From Erysipelotrichaceae bacterium (lineage in GTDB: Bacteria; Bacillota_I; Bacilli_A; Erysipelotrichales; Erysipelotrichaceae), in assembly GCA_017405675.1 (NCBI GenBank), contig JAFRAB010000047.1, forward strand, positions 1 to 64,000: a stretch of 64,000 nt of DNA. Direction: 5' to 3'. Below are positions 34,696 through 43,506 of the stretch, piece by piece. Both the position numbers and the translations under genes were made by a program. Under the pieces are notes generated by a model. It made no database searches, was not told the DNA's origin, and saw nothing but the letters and a program-made list of their open reading frames with translations. Position 1 is the first letter of the stretch. Each line of letters starts with the position of its first letter.

Positions 34696-35393
34696 CTTAG
34701 TCCCTCTATAACACTTAATATGAACATTGTGGCCGTTTCCGCTCTTAAAATGCGGTTTCCCAGGGATACGGAAACAAAGCCCATTTCATTTAACTTATTA
34801 ACTTCTTCTTTTTCAAAACCGCCTTCAGGCCCGACCACAAAAGTGATCCGGTCACTGTCAAGCATATATCTGAGTCTGACATTCTCTTCGTTTTCATAGG
34901 CAACCAGATTTACTTCCTGCTTATACTGATCAAGCTTACTGATCGTTACCGGTCTTTCAACAGTACATACCGTAGTGCGGTTACATTGCTGGCAGGCCTC
35001 CAGAGCGATTTTGTTCCATCTTTCAAGCTTGCGAGATATTTCCTTCTCCTCAAGACGGATTATGGTTCTTCTGGTAATCAGAGGCACGATCCTGGTCGCA
35101 CCCAGTTCGCAGGCTTTCTGAATCACCAGTTCCCACTTTTCTTTCTTGATAAGAGCTGCCACACATATGACGGATGGCTCTTCAAAGCCCTCATTTTCAT
35201 ATGTTAGAGTTGCTCCAACCTTGCCGTTTTCGAAAAACAGCCGGCCTGTAAAAGCTTTGCCTTCACAGTCTACAATCCTGACTTCATCATTGTTTTTCAT
35301 TCTTAAAACATCAGCTATGTGATGACTCTGATTTCTGTCAAAATAGTATCTGCTTCCAACCTGCAGTTTCTCACCGGCAAAAAACTGGCGCAT
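34692..35393 (-). CDS. rsmE: 16S rRNA m3U1498 methyltransferase
   Basis: SPOUT-class methyltransferase acting on the 30S subunit. The 233-residue protein has an N-terminal PUA-like domain and a C-terminal knotted SAM site with VGPEGGFEKEE and SLGNRILRAETA. It is linked to rluB by a TAATG overlap and to mtaB by a 4-nt overlap. The usual prmA/dnaJ neighbours are absent. Confidence 0.95.
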   Translation of the reverse strand: MRQFFAGEKLQVGSRYYFDRNQSHHIADVLRMKNNDEVRIVDCEGKAFTGRLFFENGKVGATLTYENEGFEEPSVICVAALIKKEKWELVIQKACELGATRIVPLITRRTIIRLEEKEISRKLERWNKIALEACQQCNRTTVCTVERPVTISKLDQYKQEVNLVAYENEENVRLRYMLDSDRITFVVGPEGGFEKEEVNKLNEMGFVSVSLGNRILRAETATMFILSVIEGLR

Positions 35394-36124
35394 TATTTTT
35401 CACTTCCGTTTAGTGCCATTTCCCTCAGAGTCTTTATTTCATGAGGTTTCAGACGGCGGTATGATCCTATCGGCATCTGATCGTCGCGGACACACCCGTA
35501 CTGCTGACGGTGGAGCTTGGTAACTTCATAGCCAAGTGCCTCCATCATTCTTCTTATCTGGCGGTTACGTCCTTCAAAAATCGTTATATCAAGTGATGTT
35601 TTTCCGTTTTGAACATCCTGATTGGTGATGCTGACTTTGGCCGGCAGTGTTTTTATACCGTCATCCAGAACAACTCCGTTAGCCAGCTTGTAAACATCTC
35701 CTTTTTCAAGCAGACCTTTTACCGTTACGTGGTACATTTTAGGCAGATGATAGCGCGGATGCATCAGCAGATTGGCAAATTCACCATCATTTGTAAGAAT
35801 GATCAGTCCTGTAGAATCGTAGTCCAGACGGCCTACCGGAAAGATCCTGGCTGTTGTATCAATAAGATCCGTGACCTTCTTGCGGTCATGTTCATCATTG
35901 GCAGTTGAAACATATTTTCTCGGTTTGTTTAAAAGATAGTATTCAAGTTCTTCATGCGGCAGCGGTTTGTCATCAACAGTCACCACATCGCCTTTATTGA
36001 CCTGAGTACCTAAAACAGTAACGGTTACACCGTTTACCTTGACTCTTCCGGCTGTTATGAGTTCTTCCGCTTTACGACGGCTGGTCAGCCCTGAAGCGGC
36101 TATGACTTTCTGTAATCTTTCCAT
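35393..36124 (-). CDS. rluB: 23S rRNA pseudouridine synthase RluB-type
   Basis: Isomerises uridine in helix 89 of 23S rRNA. The ATG at 36124 (MERLQKV) is chosen over an upstream frame opening at 36190 that would overlap scpB. This gives 243 residues: an S4 RNA-binding domain (about 3-60) and an RsuA-type catalytic domain with catalytic Asp in GRLDYDSTGL. It is 1 nt after scpB; the scpA-scpB-rluB order is standard. Confidence 0.94.
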   Translation of the reverse strand: MERLQKVIAASGLTSRRKAEELITAGRVKVNGVTVTVLGTQVNKGDVVTVDDKPLPHEELEYYLLNKPRKYVSTANDEHDRKKVTDLIDTTARIFPVGRLDYDSTGLIILTNDGEFANLLMHPRYHLPKMYHVTVKGLLEKGDVYKLANGVVLDDGIKTLPAKVSITNQDVQNGKTSLDITIFEGRNRQIRRMMEALGYEVTKLHRQQYGCVRDDQMPIGSYRRLKPHEIKTLREMALNGSEK

Positions 36125-36125
36125 A

Positions 36126-36671
36126 TTATCCAAACAGCTCCTCATCTTCTCTGGCCTTGCCGTATTCCGGCAGTTCAGGTAGTTCATCAAGACTCTTCAG
36201 TTTGAAGGTATCCATGAACTGTTCCGTGACCTCATAGGTAAACGGACGTCCGGCAACTTCCAGACGGCCAGCTTCCCTGATCAGATTTCTGGCCAGCAGT
36301 TTTCTGATCATCATATCACAGCTGACCCCTCTGATTTCCTCGATTTCCACTCGGGTAATAGGCTGCTTATAGGCTATGATAGCCAATGTTTCCAGTGCAG
36401 CCTGGGAGAAAGGTCTGGTCTCTGTACTTTCAAACAGTTTCTGACAGTATGGATGCGAAACGGCTTTGGAAACCAGTTTGTAACGGCCACCATAGTTTAC
36501 CATTTCGATTCCTCTGGCATCATTTTCTGTATAATCAATCATCATTTTATCAAGCAGCTGCTGAGTCTCTTCCACGCTCATTTCCAGGGTTTCTGCCAGC
36601 TGTGCAACAGTAATGCCATCATCTCCTACGACATACAAGATTCCCTCTGTAACGGCTTCCATGTTATTCAT
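36126..36671 (-). CDS. scpB: segregation and condensation protein ScpB
   Basis: Subunit of the SMC-ScpAB condensin that organises the chromosome. The 181-residue protein has two winged-helix domains, with the family block TRPFSQAALETLAIIAYKQP near 80-100 and RVEIEEIRGV after it. RBS AAGGGAG precedes the ATG. It overlaps scpA by 8 nt. Confidence 0.96.
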   Translation of the reverse strand: MNNMEAVTEGILYVVGDDGITVAQLAETLEMSVEETQQLLDKMMIDYTENDARGIEMVNYGGRYKLVSKAVSHPYCQKLFESTETRPFSQAALETLAIIAYKQPITRVEIEEIRGVSCDMMIRKLLARNLIREAGRLEVAGRPFTYEVTEQFMDTFKLKSLDELPELPEYGKAREDEELFG

Positions 36672-37389
36672 AAGCTGCTCCCTTCATAAAATAAACTTCA
36701 TCTTTTCTGACCTTGAATGTGAGGGTTCCGTCATGAACCATATCCAGTAAGGAAAGAAAAGTAATAACTACCATATATATGCTGTGACAGTCTTCCATTG
36801 TTTTATTCATGGTAAAGCTTCCCTGCCACTCTTTCATTTTCTGCTTAAGCTGTTTGACTCTGTCATCAACTGTAATTTCCTTAGTTGTGATGCTGACTTC
36901 ATAAGGCTGAGACAGCTGCAGTCTCTTGAGGCATTTTTCCATCGCCTTGATCAGTTCGTAAGGCGATGTTTCAGCAAAACTCTCATCGCTCTTTACCCAC
37001 TCTCCGGCAATTTCAGCTACCGGCTTGTCATGCATCTGCATTCTTTCCCGGTAAAGATTTTCAAACTGAGAAGTGATCTCCTTGTACTTCTGGTATTCGA
37101 TCAGTCTTTCGACCAGCTGTTCTGATTCATCCTGATAGTCATCTTCCAGCTCTTCCTTCACATTAGGAAGCAGTTTCTTGCTCTTGTATTCGATCAGGGT
37201 AGCCAGTTCAACCAGATATTCACTGGCAATGTCCAGATGCAGCTGCTGCATGGCATGGATATAGTTAAGATACTGATCAGTCAGTTTGGAAATATCGAGA
37301 TCAAAAAGATCCAGCTGCTCTTCCTTTATCAGGTGCAGCATCAGATCCAATGGGCCGTCAAACTGATCGATAGTTACCTTAAAGTCCAT
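36664..37389 (-). CDS. scpA: segregation and condensation protein ScpA
   Basis: Kleisin subunit that bridges SMC heads. The 241-residue protein begins with the family motif FDGPLDLMLHLI (about 9-20), continues with EYLVELATLIEYKSKKLLP, and ends in a winged-helix domain. It is the first gene of a seven-gene unit (scpA to the lipoprotein gene) with an extended -10 promoter just upstream. Confidence 0.96.
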   Translation of the reverse strand: MDFKVTIDQFDGPLDLMLHLIKEEQLDLFDLDISKLTDQYLNYIHAMQQLHLDIASEYLVELATLIEYKSKKLLPNVKEELEDDYQDESEQLVERLIEYQKYKEITSQFENLYRERMQMHDKPVAEIAGEWVKSDESFAETSPYELIKAMEKCLKRLQLSQPYEVSITTKEITVDDRVKQLKQKMKEWQGSFTMNKTMEDCHSIYMVVITFLSLLDMVHDGTLTFKVRKDEVYFMKGAAYE

Positions 37390-37409
37390 AACAAAAAAAC
37401 CTCAACAAA

Positions 37410-37418
37410 AGTATAGCA
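37410..37418 (-). promoter_or_regulatory. extended -10 promoter of scpA operon
   Basis: TGCTATACT on the minus strand, about 21 nt before the scpA ATG, with no clear -35. It lies between the DUF4298-gene terminator and scpA. Confidence 0.55.
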
Positions 37419-37455
37419 TAAAACACCCTGTTCATAAAATAAAGTCTTTTCAGCA

Positions 37456-37480
37456 AAAAGGACGGTTACCCCGTCCCTTT
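37456..37480 (-). terminator. terminator of thyA-pdp-DUF4298
   Basis: GGGACGG-GGTAA-CCGTCC stem followed by TTTTTGC on the minus strand, directly after the DUF4298 stop codon. Confidence 0.8.
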
Positions 37481-37481
37481 A

Positions 37482-37784
37482 CTACTTGTTCAGATATCCT
37501 CTGATAATGTCCAGCATGCTGTTGATCATTTCCTTTTCTTCAATCAGCATATCATATATTCCGTCTTCGCTGAGCACTCCCCTTTTGACATCGGCAGGAA
37601 TCTTGCCCTGCTCGTCATCGGTGAAATCCTTCATCCACTGCTTGCCTTCATAATAGGCAATCAGCTTTTCCAGGTCTTTCTGCAAGGACTGATATGTTTC
37701 CAGTTCCCTGCTCAGATTTCCTATATTTACTCTGGCTTTATCGAAGATGGCTTCCATCTTCTCAATTCTTTCGATTTGTTTCAT
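37482..37784 (-). CDS. DUF4298 protein
   Basis: A 100-residue, mostly helical cytoplasmic protein. The pattern ERIEKME at the start, YYEGKQWMKDF in the middle (about 44-54) and KRGVLSEDGIYDML (about 67-80) matches my memory of DUF4298. Function is unknown. The start lies 1 nt after the pdp stop, so it is translated with thyA-pdp and may be linked to pyrimidine metabolism, though only by position. Confidence 0.8.
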   Translation of the reverse strand: MKQIERIEKMEAIFDKARVNIGNLSRELETYQSLQKDLEKLIAYYEGKQWMKDFTDDEQGKIPADVKRGVLSEDGIYDMLIEEKEMINSMLDIIRGYLNK

Positions 37785-37785
37785 C

Positions 37786-39081
37786 TTAGATAACCTTTTC
37801 GATTACCGGAGCAGGTTCAAACGGTTCATCAACCAGTACAACTGCTTCATAGAAACGCTGCAGCCATGCTCTTTCCAGAGGCTTGTTGTGGTAAACAAAG
37901 GCAAGTTCCTCACCTCTGGCTACATAGTCTCCTACCTTCTTGTTCAGAACGATACCGACTGCCGGATCAACAACGTCTTCCAGAGTTTCTCTGCCGGCAC
38001 CCAGGTTCATGGCTAAAATACCGATTGGCTTGGCTGGCAGATCATGAACATATCCACCCTTATAGGATTTCAGCTTGGTTATATAGCGGGCCTTTGGCAG
38101 CAGATCAGTATCATCAACAACTCTTTCATCGCCGCCCTGAGCCTTGATCAGCTGTCTCAATACTTCGAGTGCACGTCCTGATGAAATGCTTTCTTCCATC
38201 ATGGCCTGGCATTCTTCTCTGGTACCTACACCGGCCTGTTCCAGAATAACCGCACCGGTAACTACGCACAGTTCGGTGAAGTCCTTAGGTCCTTTACCTT
38301 TAAGAGTATCGATGGCTTCCTTGACTTCCAGAGCATTACCGACCGCATTGCCCAGAGGCTGGTCCATTGAAGAAATGCAGGCAGCAACTTTCCTGCCGAA
38401 AGACTGACCGATTCTGATCATCTGAGCTGACAGTTCTTCGGCCTTTTCCATTGTCGGCATGAAGGCGCCATTGCCATACTTGACATCAAGTACGATGACA
38501 TCAGCACCGCTGGCCAGTTTCTTGCTCATGATTGAGCTGGCAATCAGAGGAATTGAGTCTACTGTACCTGTTACGTCTCTTAATGCATATATCTTCTTGT
38601 CAGCAGGAACCAGATTGCCGGTCTGTCCGATCAGAGCAATACCGATATTGCTGACCTGATTTACAAATTCTTCTTCACTCAGAGAAATGGAGAAGCCTGG
38701 AATTGATTCAAGCTTATCCAGAGTACCGCCTGTATGTCCCAGACCGCGTCCTGACATCTTGGCAACCTTAACGCCGCAGCTTGCTACCATTGGCATTAAT
38801 GACAGTGAGGTCTTGTCACCTACACCGCCTGTGCTGTGCTTATCTACCTTAATGCCAGGGATGGATGAGAGGTCAATGACATCACCGCTGTTCATCATAC
38901 ATCTGGTCAGAGTTGAGATTTCACGGTCTGTCATGCCATTGAGGACAATTGCCATTAAAAGAGCACTTACCTGATAATCAGGAATGATGCCATCAACATA
39001 ACCGTTGATCCAGAATTCAATCTCTTCATCCGTCAGTTCTTCTTTTCTTTTTTTCTTTTCAATAATATCTACAAAATGCAT
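37786..39081 (-). CDS. pdp: pyrimidine-nucleoside phosphorylase
   Basis: Reversible phosphorolysis of uridine and thymidine to base plus (deoxy)ribose-1-phosphate. The 431-residue protein has the family signature KVDKHSTGGVGDKTSL (79-93 region) and a C-terminal PYNP domain. RBS AGGGAGG precedes the ATG. It is 14 nt after thyA, which makes dTMP from dUMP, so the operon combines de novo and salvage thymidylate supply. Confidence 0.96.
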   Translation of the reverse strand: MHFVDIIEKKKRKEELTDEEIEFWINGYVDGIIPDYQVSALLMAIVLNGMTDREISTLTRCMMNSGDVIDLSSIPGIKVDKHSTGGVGDKTSLSLMPMVASCGVKVAKMSGRGLGHTGGTLDKLESIPGFSISLSEEEFVNQVSNIGIALIGQTGNLVPADKKIYALRDVTGTVDSIPLIASSIMSKKLASGADVIVLDVKYGNGAFMPTMEKAEELSAQMIRIGQSFGRKVAACISSMDQPLGNAVGNALEVKEAIDTLKGKGPKDFTELCVVTGAVILEQAGVGTREECQAMMEESISSGRALEVLRQLIKAQGGDERVVDDTDLLPKARYITKLKSYKGGYVHDLPAKPIGILAMNLGAGRETLEDVVDPAVGIVLNKKVGDYVARGEELAFVYHNKPLERAWLQRFYEAVVLVDEPFEPAPVIEKVI

Positions 39082-39095
39082 CTCGAATTTCCTCC

Positions 39096-39968
39096 CTATA
39101 CACTTACTTTTCCCTTAATTGCCGGCCATGGATCATAATCTACGATCTGGAAGTCTTCATATTTGAAATCTCTGATGTCTTTAATATCAGGATTAATGAT
39201 CAGCTTAGGAAGCTTTCTCGGTTCACGGGAAATCTGTTCATGAATCTGATCAAGATGGTCGTTGTAAATATGAAGATCGCCAAAGGTATGAACCATCTCA
39301 TATGGCTGATAACCGCATACCTGTGCTACCATTGTCAGCAGCAAGGCATATGATGCGATGTTGAACGGAACACCGAGGAATGTATCAGCGCTTCTCTGAT
39401 ATAACTGCAGAGAAAGCTTCTTGCCGTCAGCGCTTACGTAGAACTGGAAGAAGGCATGGCAGGCTGGCAGAGCCATGTCCTTTACCTGAGCCGGATTGTA
39501 GGCAACAACGATATGCCTTCTGGAGAATGGATTATTCTTAAGTTCTTCAATGACATTCATCAGCTGGTCTGTTCCAAAGAAATCACGCCACTGTTTGCCA
39601 TATACCGGTCCTAAATCGCCCCACTTGGCCGCAAATTCATCGTCCGTTTTAACTCTTTCAACGAACTCTTCCATTGTTTCGCCATTATATATATCTGACT
39701 TCTTGAATTTCTCATATGGCCATTCATTCCAGATCCTGACATTATCCTTTACCAGTGGCTGGATATTCGTTGAACCGGAAATAAACCACAGAAGTTCCTT
39801 GGCTATGCCCTTAAAAAATACTTTTTTAGTTGTGAGTAATGGGAATCCTTCCTCAAGATTATATCTAGTCTGGTAACCGAAAACAGAGATTGTACCTGTA
39901 CCGGTACGGTCTTTTCTCTGCTGACCGTTTTCCAGAATATACTTACACATGTCGATGTACTGTTTCAT
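39096..39968 (-). CDS. thyA: thymidylate synthase ThyA
   Basis: Methylates dUMP to dTMP with methylene-tetrahydrofolate. The 290-residue protein has the catalytic Cys in [10 protein letters not shown] (near 168), the [10 protein letters not shown] block and [16 protein letters not shown]. The RBS is GAGG. No dihydrofolate reductase gene is adjacent. First gene of thyA-pdp-DUF4298. Confidence 0.97.
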   Translation of the reverse strand: MKQYIDMCKYILENGQQRKDRTGTGTISVFGYQTRYNLEEGFPLLTTKKVFFKGIAKELLWFISGSTNIQPLVKDNVRIWNEWPYEKFKKSDIYNGETMEEFVERVKTDDEFAAKWGDLGPVYGKQWRDFFGTDQLMNVIEELKNNPFSRRHIVVAYNPAQVKDMALPACHAFFQFYVSADGKKLSLQLYQRSADTFLGVPFNIASYALLLTMVAQVCGYQPYEMVHTFGDLHIYNDHLDQIHEQISREPRKLPKLIINPDIKDIRDFKYEDFQIVDYDPWPAIKGKVSV

Positions 39969-40040
39969 ATTATTTCCTCGCTGTATCTTATATTATTCTA
40001 ACAGTTTAGACGATTATTTTCATCCTATCTTTGCCAAAAA

Positions 40041-40058
40041 AAAGGCTTTTCAGCCTTT
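40041..40058 (-). terminator. rubredoxin terminator
   Basis: AAAGGCT-GAAA-AGCCTTT hairpin followed by TTTTTTGG on the minus strand, 4 nt after the rubredoxin stop. Confidence 0.88.
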
Positions 40059-40061
40059 CTT

Positions 40062-40220
40062 TTATTCTGGATTAAATAATGATTTATCTACACCGCAGAC
40101 CGGGCAGACAAAATCTTCCGGTAATTCTTCAAAAGGTGTTCCCGGTTCGATTCCCATTTCAGGAACGCCCTTCTCAGGATCATAAGTGTAGCCGCAAACT
40201 GAACATACGTATTTTTCCAT
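40062..40220 (-). CDS. rubredoxin
   Basis: A 52-residue one-iron electron carrier. The two knuckles are CSVCGY (Cys6, Cys9) and CPVCGV (Cys39, Cys42), with the usual aromatic residues and [12 protein letters not shown] between. RBS GGAGG precedes the ATG. It lies 26 nt after a flavorubredoxin gene that has two rubredoxin domains of its own, and probably passes electrons to it or to the superoxide reductase at 61038-61418. Confidence 0.96.
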   Translation of the reverse strand: MEKYVCSVCGYTYDPEKGVPEMGIEPGTPFEELPEDFVCPVCGVDKSLFNPE

Positions 40221-40246
40221 AATATACCTCCTTTTATATTATTTGA

Positions 40247-42250
40247 TTACATTTCAGCAGGTTCAAAGTCTTCCGGTCCGTGATTGCATAACGGACATAC
40301 ATAATCGTCAGGAAGCTTGTCGCCATCATAAGGTTCAAAGTATCCGCAGACCTTGCAGATGAAACCTTTCTTCTTTTCTATCTTGACTGCCGGTACATAT
40401 TCAAAGTCCTCAGGACCGTGGTTGCACAGCGGACATACGTAATCTGCCGGTAACTCATGACCTTCATAGAAGTAACCGCAGACCTTGCATCTCCAGCCTT
40501 CAGGCTGTTCTGTAACAGGTTTTTTCTTTGGTTTGATATGTGCATGGTAGTAAGCATATGTAGCGCTAGGCTCTTTGGAAAGTGTCTTAGCTTCTACTAC
40601 ATCAGCAATGAACAGAGTTGATTTACCCAGATCGAATTCGGCAATTACCTTGCATCCGAATACGGCATTTGCATGGTATGGGAAGTAAATGATGCCGTTA
40701 GACAGACGGGTATCGTAGTCAACATCAGCAAACTTGTCAACATACCGTCCTGACTGGAAGCCGTAATGTTCAAAGACCTTGAACGGTACGCTTTCCGTTA
40801 ATACTGATACGTTGAATTCTCTGCTCTTCTTGATCATTTCACAGGTATGGTTCTTGTTGATGACGGAAATGGCCATCTTCTTGACTTCACCTTCAGATAC
40901 CTGAGCAGCTGAGTTGATGATGCAGCCGTAATCCTTGCCGTCAACTCTGGTAGTCAGTATTTCCAGACCATAGGTCAGATTGAAGAATGCTTCAGGAGCA
41001 ACTTCGGCCTTGACCAGTTCACCCTGAGCTGCAGGCTGAGCTTTGGCAGCCGGATAGATATCTCTGGCAATTATTTCAGCCATGTATTCCAGCTGTTCCA
41101 TTGTCTTTTCCTTTGGCGCTGACTTTAATGTGATCATTTCATCGAAGAATTCTGTTCCCGGTATACTGGTCAGTTTTTCCAGCAGGATCTTACCGGCCTG
41201 TGGAGCCCATGATCCGTTTTCAATAATGGCTACCTTGCGGTTACGCAGGTTATGGGCCATCATTTCGTTGACCAGATTTTCCATGGTAACAAACAGTCCG
41301 TTATTGTATGTCGTACTGGCTATTACCAGATGAGAATACTTGAATGCTGCTGACAGAATATGGCTGGCAGGGATCATGGATGTATCGTACATTTCCACAT
41401 CCACACCCTTATCTATCAGCTTGCTTGCCAGAATATTGGCAGTATTTTCGGTGTGTCCATATACTGAAGCATAGGCCAGGCATACACCCTTTTTCTCAAA
41501 GCCATAGCTGCTCCAGATACTGTACTTTTCCAGGAAATCCCCAAAATGAGAACGCCATACAAAACCGTGCAGCGGGCATACATAATCAATCTTGAGATTG
41601 GCAGCCTTCTTCAGTACATTCTGTACCTGAGGTCCATACTTGCCTACGATATTCGTATAGTATCTTCTGGCTTCATCCAGCCAGTCATGCATGAAATCAA
41701 CTTCATCAGCGAACAGATGACCATTTAAGGCACCGAATACGCCAAAAGCGTCAGCGGAGAACAGGACCTTGCTGGTATCATCATAAGAGAACATTACCTC
41801 AGGCCAGTGAACCATCGGTGCATTTACGAATACAAACTTATGATGTCCGGTTTCAAATACTGTGGATTCCGTAACAACTTCTATTGATTCTTCATTTACA
41901 TTATCGAAAAACTGGCCGATCAGAGTTTTGATCTTGGCGTTACAGAGTATCTTTACATCTGGATATCTCAGGAACAGTTCGCCAATTGTGGCGGCATGGT
42001 CCGGTTCCATATGATGAACAACCAGATAATCAAGATGACGTCCGTTCAGACCATACTTCAGATTTTCAAAGAACTGTTCTGATACTGCCTTATCAACAGT
42101 ATCAAAAACCACTGTCTTATCATCAAGAAGCAGGTATGAGTTATAAGACATGCCATCAGGTACATCATAAACGCCTTCAAAGACCGGCACTCTGCGGTCA
42201 TCAGCCCCGATCCACAAAAGATCAGGCAGCACTTTCTTTACACAATACAT
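40247..42250 (-). CDS. flavorubredoxin: diiron flavoprotein + flavin reductase + two rubredoxins
   Basis: A 667-residue multidomain oxygen or nitric-oxide reductase. Residues about 1-250 form a metallo-beta-lactamase-like diiron domain (HMEPDH, His80-Glu82-Asp84). Residues about 255-395 form a flavodoxin domain (YASVYGHTENTA). A flavin-reductase-like domain (about 415-560) and two tandem rubredoxin domains (CKVCGY..CPLCNHGPEDFE, twice, about 580-667) follow. RBS GGAGG precedes the ATG. The protein resembles clostridial FprA fused to a high-molecular-weight rubredoxin. It should reduce O2 or NO to protect an anaerobe. Confidence 0.93.
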   Translation of the reverse strand: MYCVKKVLPDLLWIGADDRRVPVFEGVYDVPDGMSYNSYLLLDDKTVVFDTVDKAVSEQFFENLKYGLNGRHLDYLVVHHMEPDHAATIGELFLRYPDVKILCNAKIKTLIGQFFDNVNEESIEVVTESTVFETGHHKFVFVNAPMVHWPEVMFSYDDTSKVLFSADAFGVFGALNGHLFADEVDFMHDWLDEARRYYTNIVGKYGPQVQNVLKKAANLKIDYVCPLHGFVWRSHFGDFLEKYSIWSSYGFEKKGVCLAYASVYGHTENTANILASKLIDKGVDVEMYDTSMIPASHILSAAFKYSHLVIASTTYNNGLFVTMENLVNEMMAHNLRNRKVAIIENGSWAPQAGKILLEKLTSIPGTEFFDEMITLKSAPKEKTMEQLEYMAEIIARDIYPAAKAQPAAQGELVKAEVAPEAFFNLTYGLEILTTRVDGKDYGCIINSAAQVSEGEVKKMAISVINKNHTCEMIKKSREFNVSVLTESVPFKVFEHYGFQSGRYVDKFADVDYDTRLSNGIIYFPYHANAVFGCKVIAEFDLGKSTLFIADVVEAKTLSKEPSATYAYYHAHIKPKKKPVTEQPEGWRCKVCGYFYEGHELPADYVCPLCNHGPEDFEYVPAVKIEKKKGFICKVCGYFEPYDGDKLPDDYVCPLCNHGPEDFEPAEM

Positions 42251-42407
42251 TATTTTTCCTCCATGGATACATATTAATCTTATAATAAAAAGCCATGATT
42301 AGATAGTACTATTTCTTCAGCAGCTTTCACAGATCAATAAAAAATTTCACAAGCATTAAGGAATTATCATTTTCAGTCACTATATAGTATTGAGAGGTGA
42401 TAATCAT

Positions 42408-42719
42408 ATGATAAATCAGGTCGTAATCGTAGGCAGACTGAGTTCACTGCCGGCTAACTTTACCAAGGATCCGCTTAAATATTCAGAGATCCGGATAGAA
42501 GTAGAAAGATCATACAGAGACAACCAGGGACAGCCCTTAAGCGATTTATTTAAAGTAATTCTATGGCGAGGCATATCAGACATTACTGCGGAAAAATACC
42601 CTGTCGGTTCCATTATAGGTATCAAAGGCCGCCTGGAATCAGAAGACGGTAAATATGTCATCATTGCTGAAAGAGTATCCTTTGTCTCAGCCGGAGACGG
42701 TGAGATTCACACCAACTGA
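42408..42719 (+). CDS. small single-stranded DNA-binding protein-like OB fold
   Basis: A 103-residue protein. INQVVIVGRL at the start and SIIGIKGRLESEDGKYVIIAERVSF at the end fit the SSB OB fold. It lacks the Gly/Gln-rich linker and acidic C-terminal tip (DDDIPF type) that housekeeping SSB uses to recruit partners. The ATG at 42408 is preceded by AGAGGTGA. It is one of three plus-strand genes, monocistronic, convergent with coaX. It may be an accessory SSB; the replicative ssb would be elsewhere. Confidence 0.8.
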   Translation: MINQVVIVGRLSSLPANFTKDPLKYSEIRIEVERSYRDNQGQPLSDLFKVILWRGISDITAEKYPVGSIIGIKGRLESEDGKYVIIAERVSFVSAGDGEIHTN

Positions 42720-42743
42720 AAACAGAGCTATGCAGCTCTGTTT
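42719..42743. terminator. bidirectional terminator between the SSB-like gene and coaX
   Basis: AAACAGAGCT-ATGC-AGCTCTGTTT with A and T runs on both sides, between two convergent stop codons. Confidence 0.88.
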
Positions 42744-43498
42744 TTATCATATAGCATCTTAAGTCCTGTCAGCATCAGATTATTATCCAGTGTGATCTCT
42801 TTTTCGCAATACGGAACTATCAGCTTGGCTAATCCGCCTGTTGCAATGGTCTTGCAAGGATATCCCAGTTCCTTTTCCATTTTTGTGATCAGTCCGTCCA
42901 GCATTGAAGCCTGTCCGTATACCATACCGGCAGACATGCATTCTTCTGTTGTAGAACAGACGACTTTGCTAGGTGCCGTAAGATTGATCTTAGGCAGTTT
43001 TGAAGTGCCGGAAGAAAGTGCATTCAGAGATGTGGCAACACCAGGCATGATCACGCCGCCGATGAAATCACCGTTTTTATCAAGAACGGTAACGGTCGTA
43101 GCTGTACCCATGTCGATGATGATTGCCGGATAGCCGTATTTGTTCTTAACGGCTACAGCGCCGACAAGCAGATCAGCACCCAGAGATTTAGGATCTTCAA
43201 TTCTGATCCTGACCCCGCTCTTAATGCCAGGTTCAACAACCAGCGGTGTTTTCTCTGTAACCTTCTTTATTGCCTCTCTCAATTCATATGTCAGAGGAGG
43301 TACTACAGAAGAAATGATCCCGCCCTTTATCTCTTCGACATTGATATTTCTGATTTCAAAAATGGAATGAATGAGAACAGCATATTCGCTTGCTGTTTTC
43401 TCAATGTCAGTAGCTATTCTTTCACTGAGAATAACTTCATCACCTTCAAGAATGCCTAATTCAATATGGCTGTTGCCCATGTCAACTGTTAATATCAT
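42728..43498 (-). CDS. coaX: type III pantothenate kinase
   Basis: First step of CoA synthesis, ATP-dependent phosphorylation of pantothenate by the ASKHA-fold enzyme that is not feedback inhibited. At 256 residues it has the N-terminal phosphate loop DMGNSHIELGI (6-16), DLLVGAVAVKNKYG and IDMGTATTVTV. RBS AGGAG precedes the ATG. It is 8 nt after a pantothenate-transporter-like gene, giving uptake plus activation in one operon. Confidence 0.95.
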   Translation of the reverse strand: MILTVDMGNSHIELGILEGDEVILSERIATDIEKTASEYAVLIHSIFEIRNINVEEIKGGIISSVVPPLTYELREAIKKVTEKTPLVVEPGIKSGVRIRIEDPKSLGADLLVGAVAVKNKYGYPAIIIDMGTATTVTVLDKNGDFIGGVIMPGVATSLNALSSGTSKLPKINLTAPSKVVCSTTEECMSAGMVYGQASMLDGLITKMEKELGYPCKTIATGGLAKLIVPYCEKEITLDNNLMLTGLKMLYDKNRAA

Positions 43499-43506
43499 AT
43501 TTTCTC

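Noticed and set aside
36784..37125. 113-residue plus-strand frame antisense to scpA
   Set aside because: Shadow frame of a well-conserved gene with no RBS of its own.
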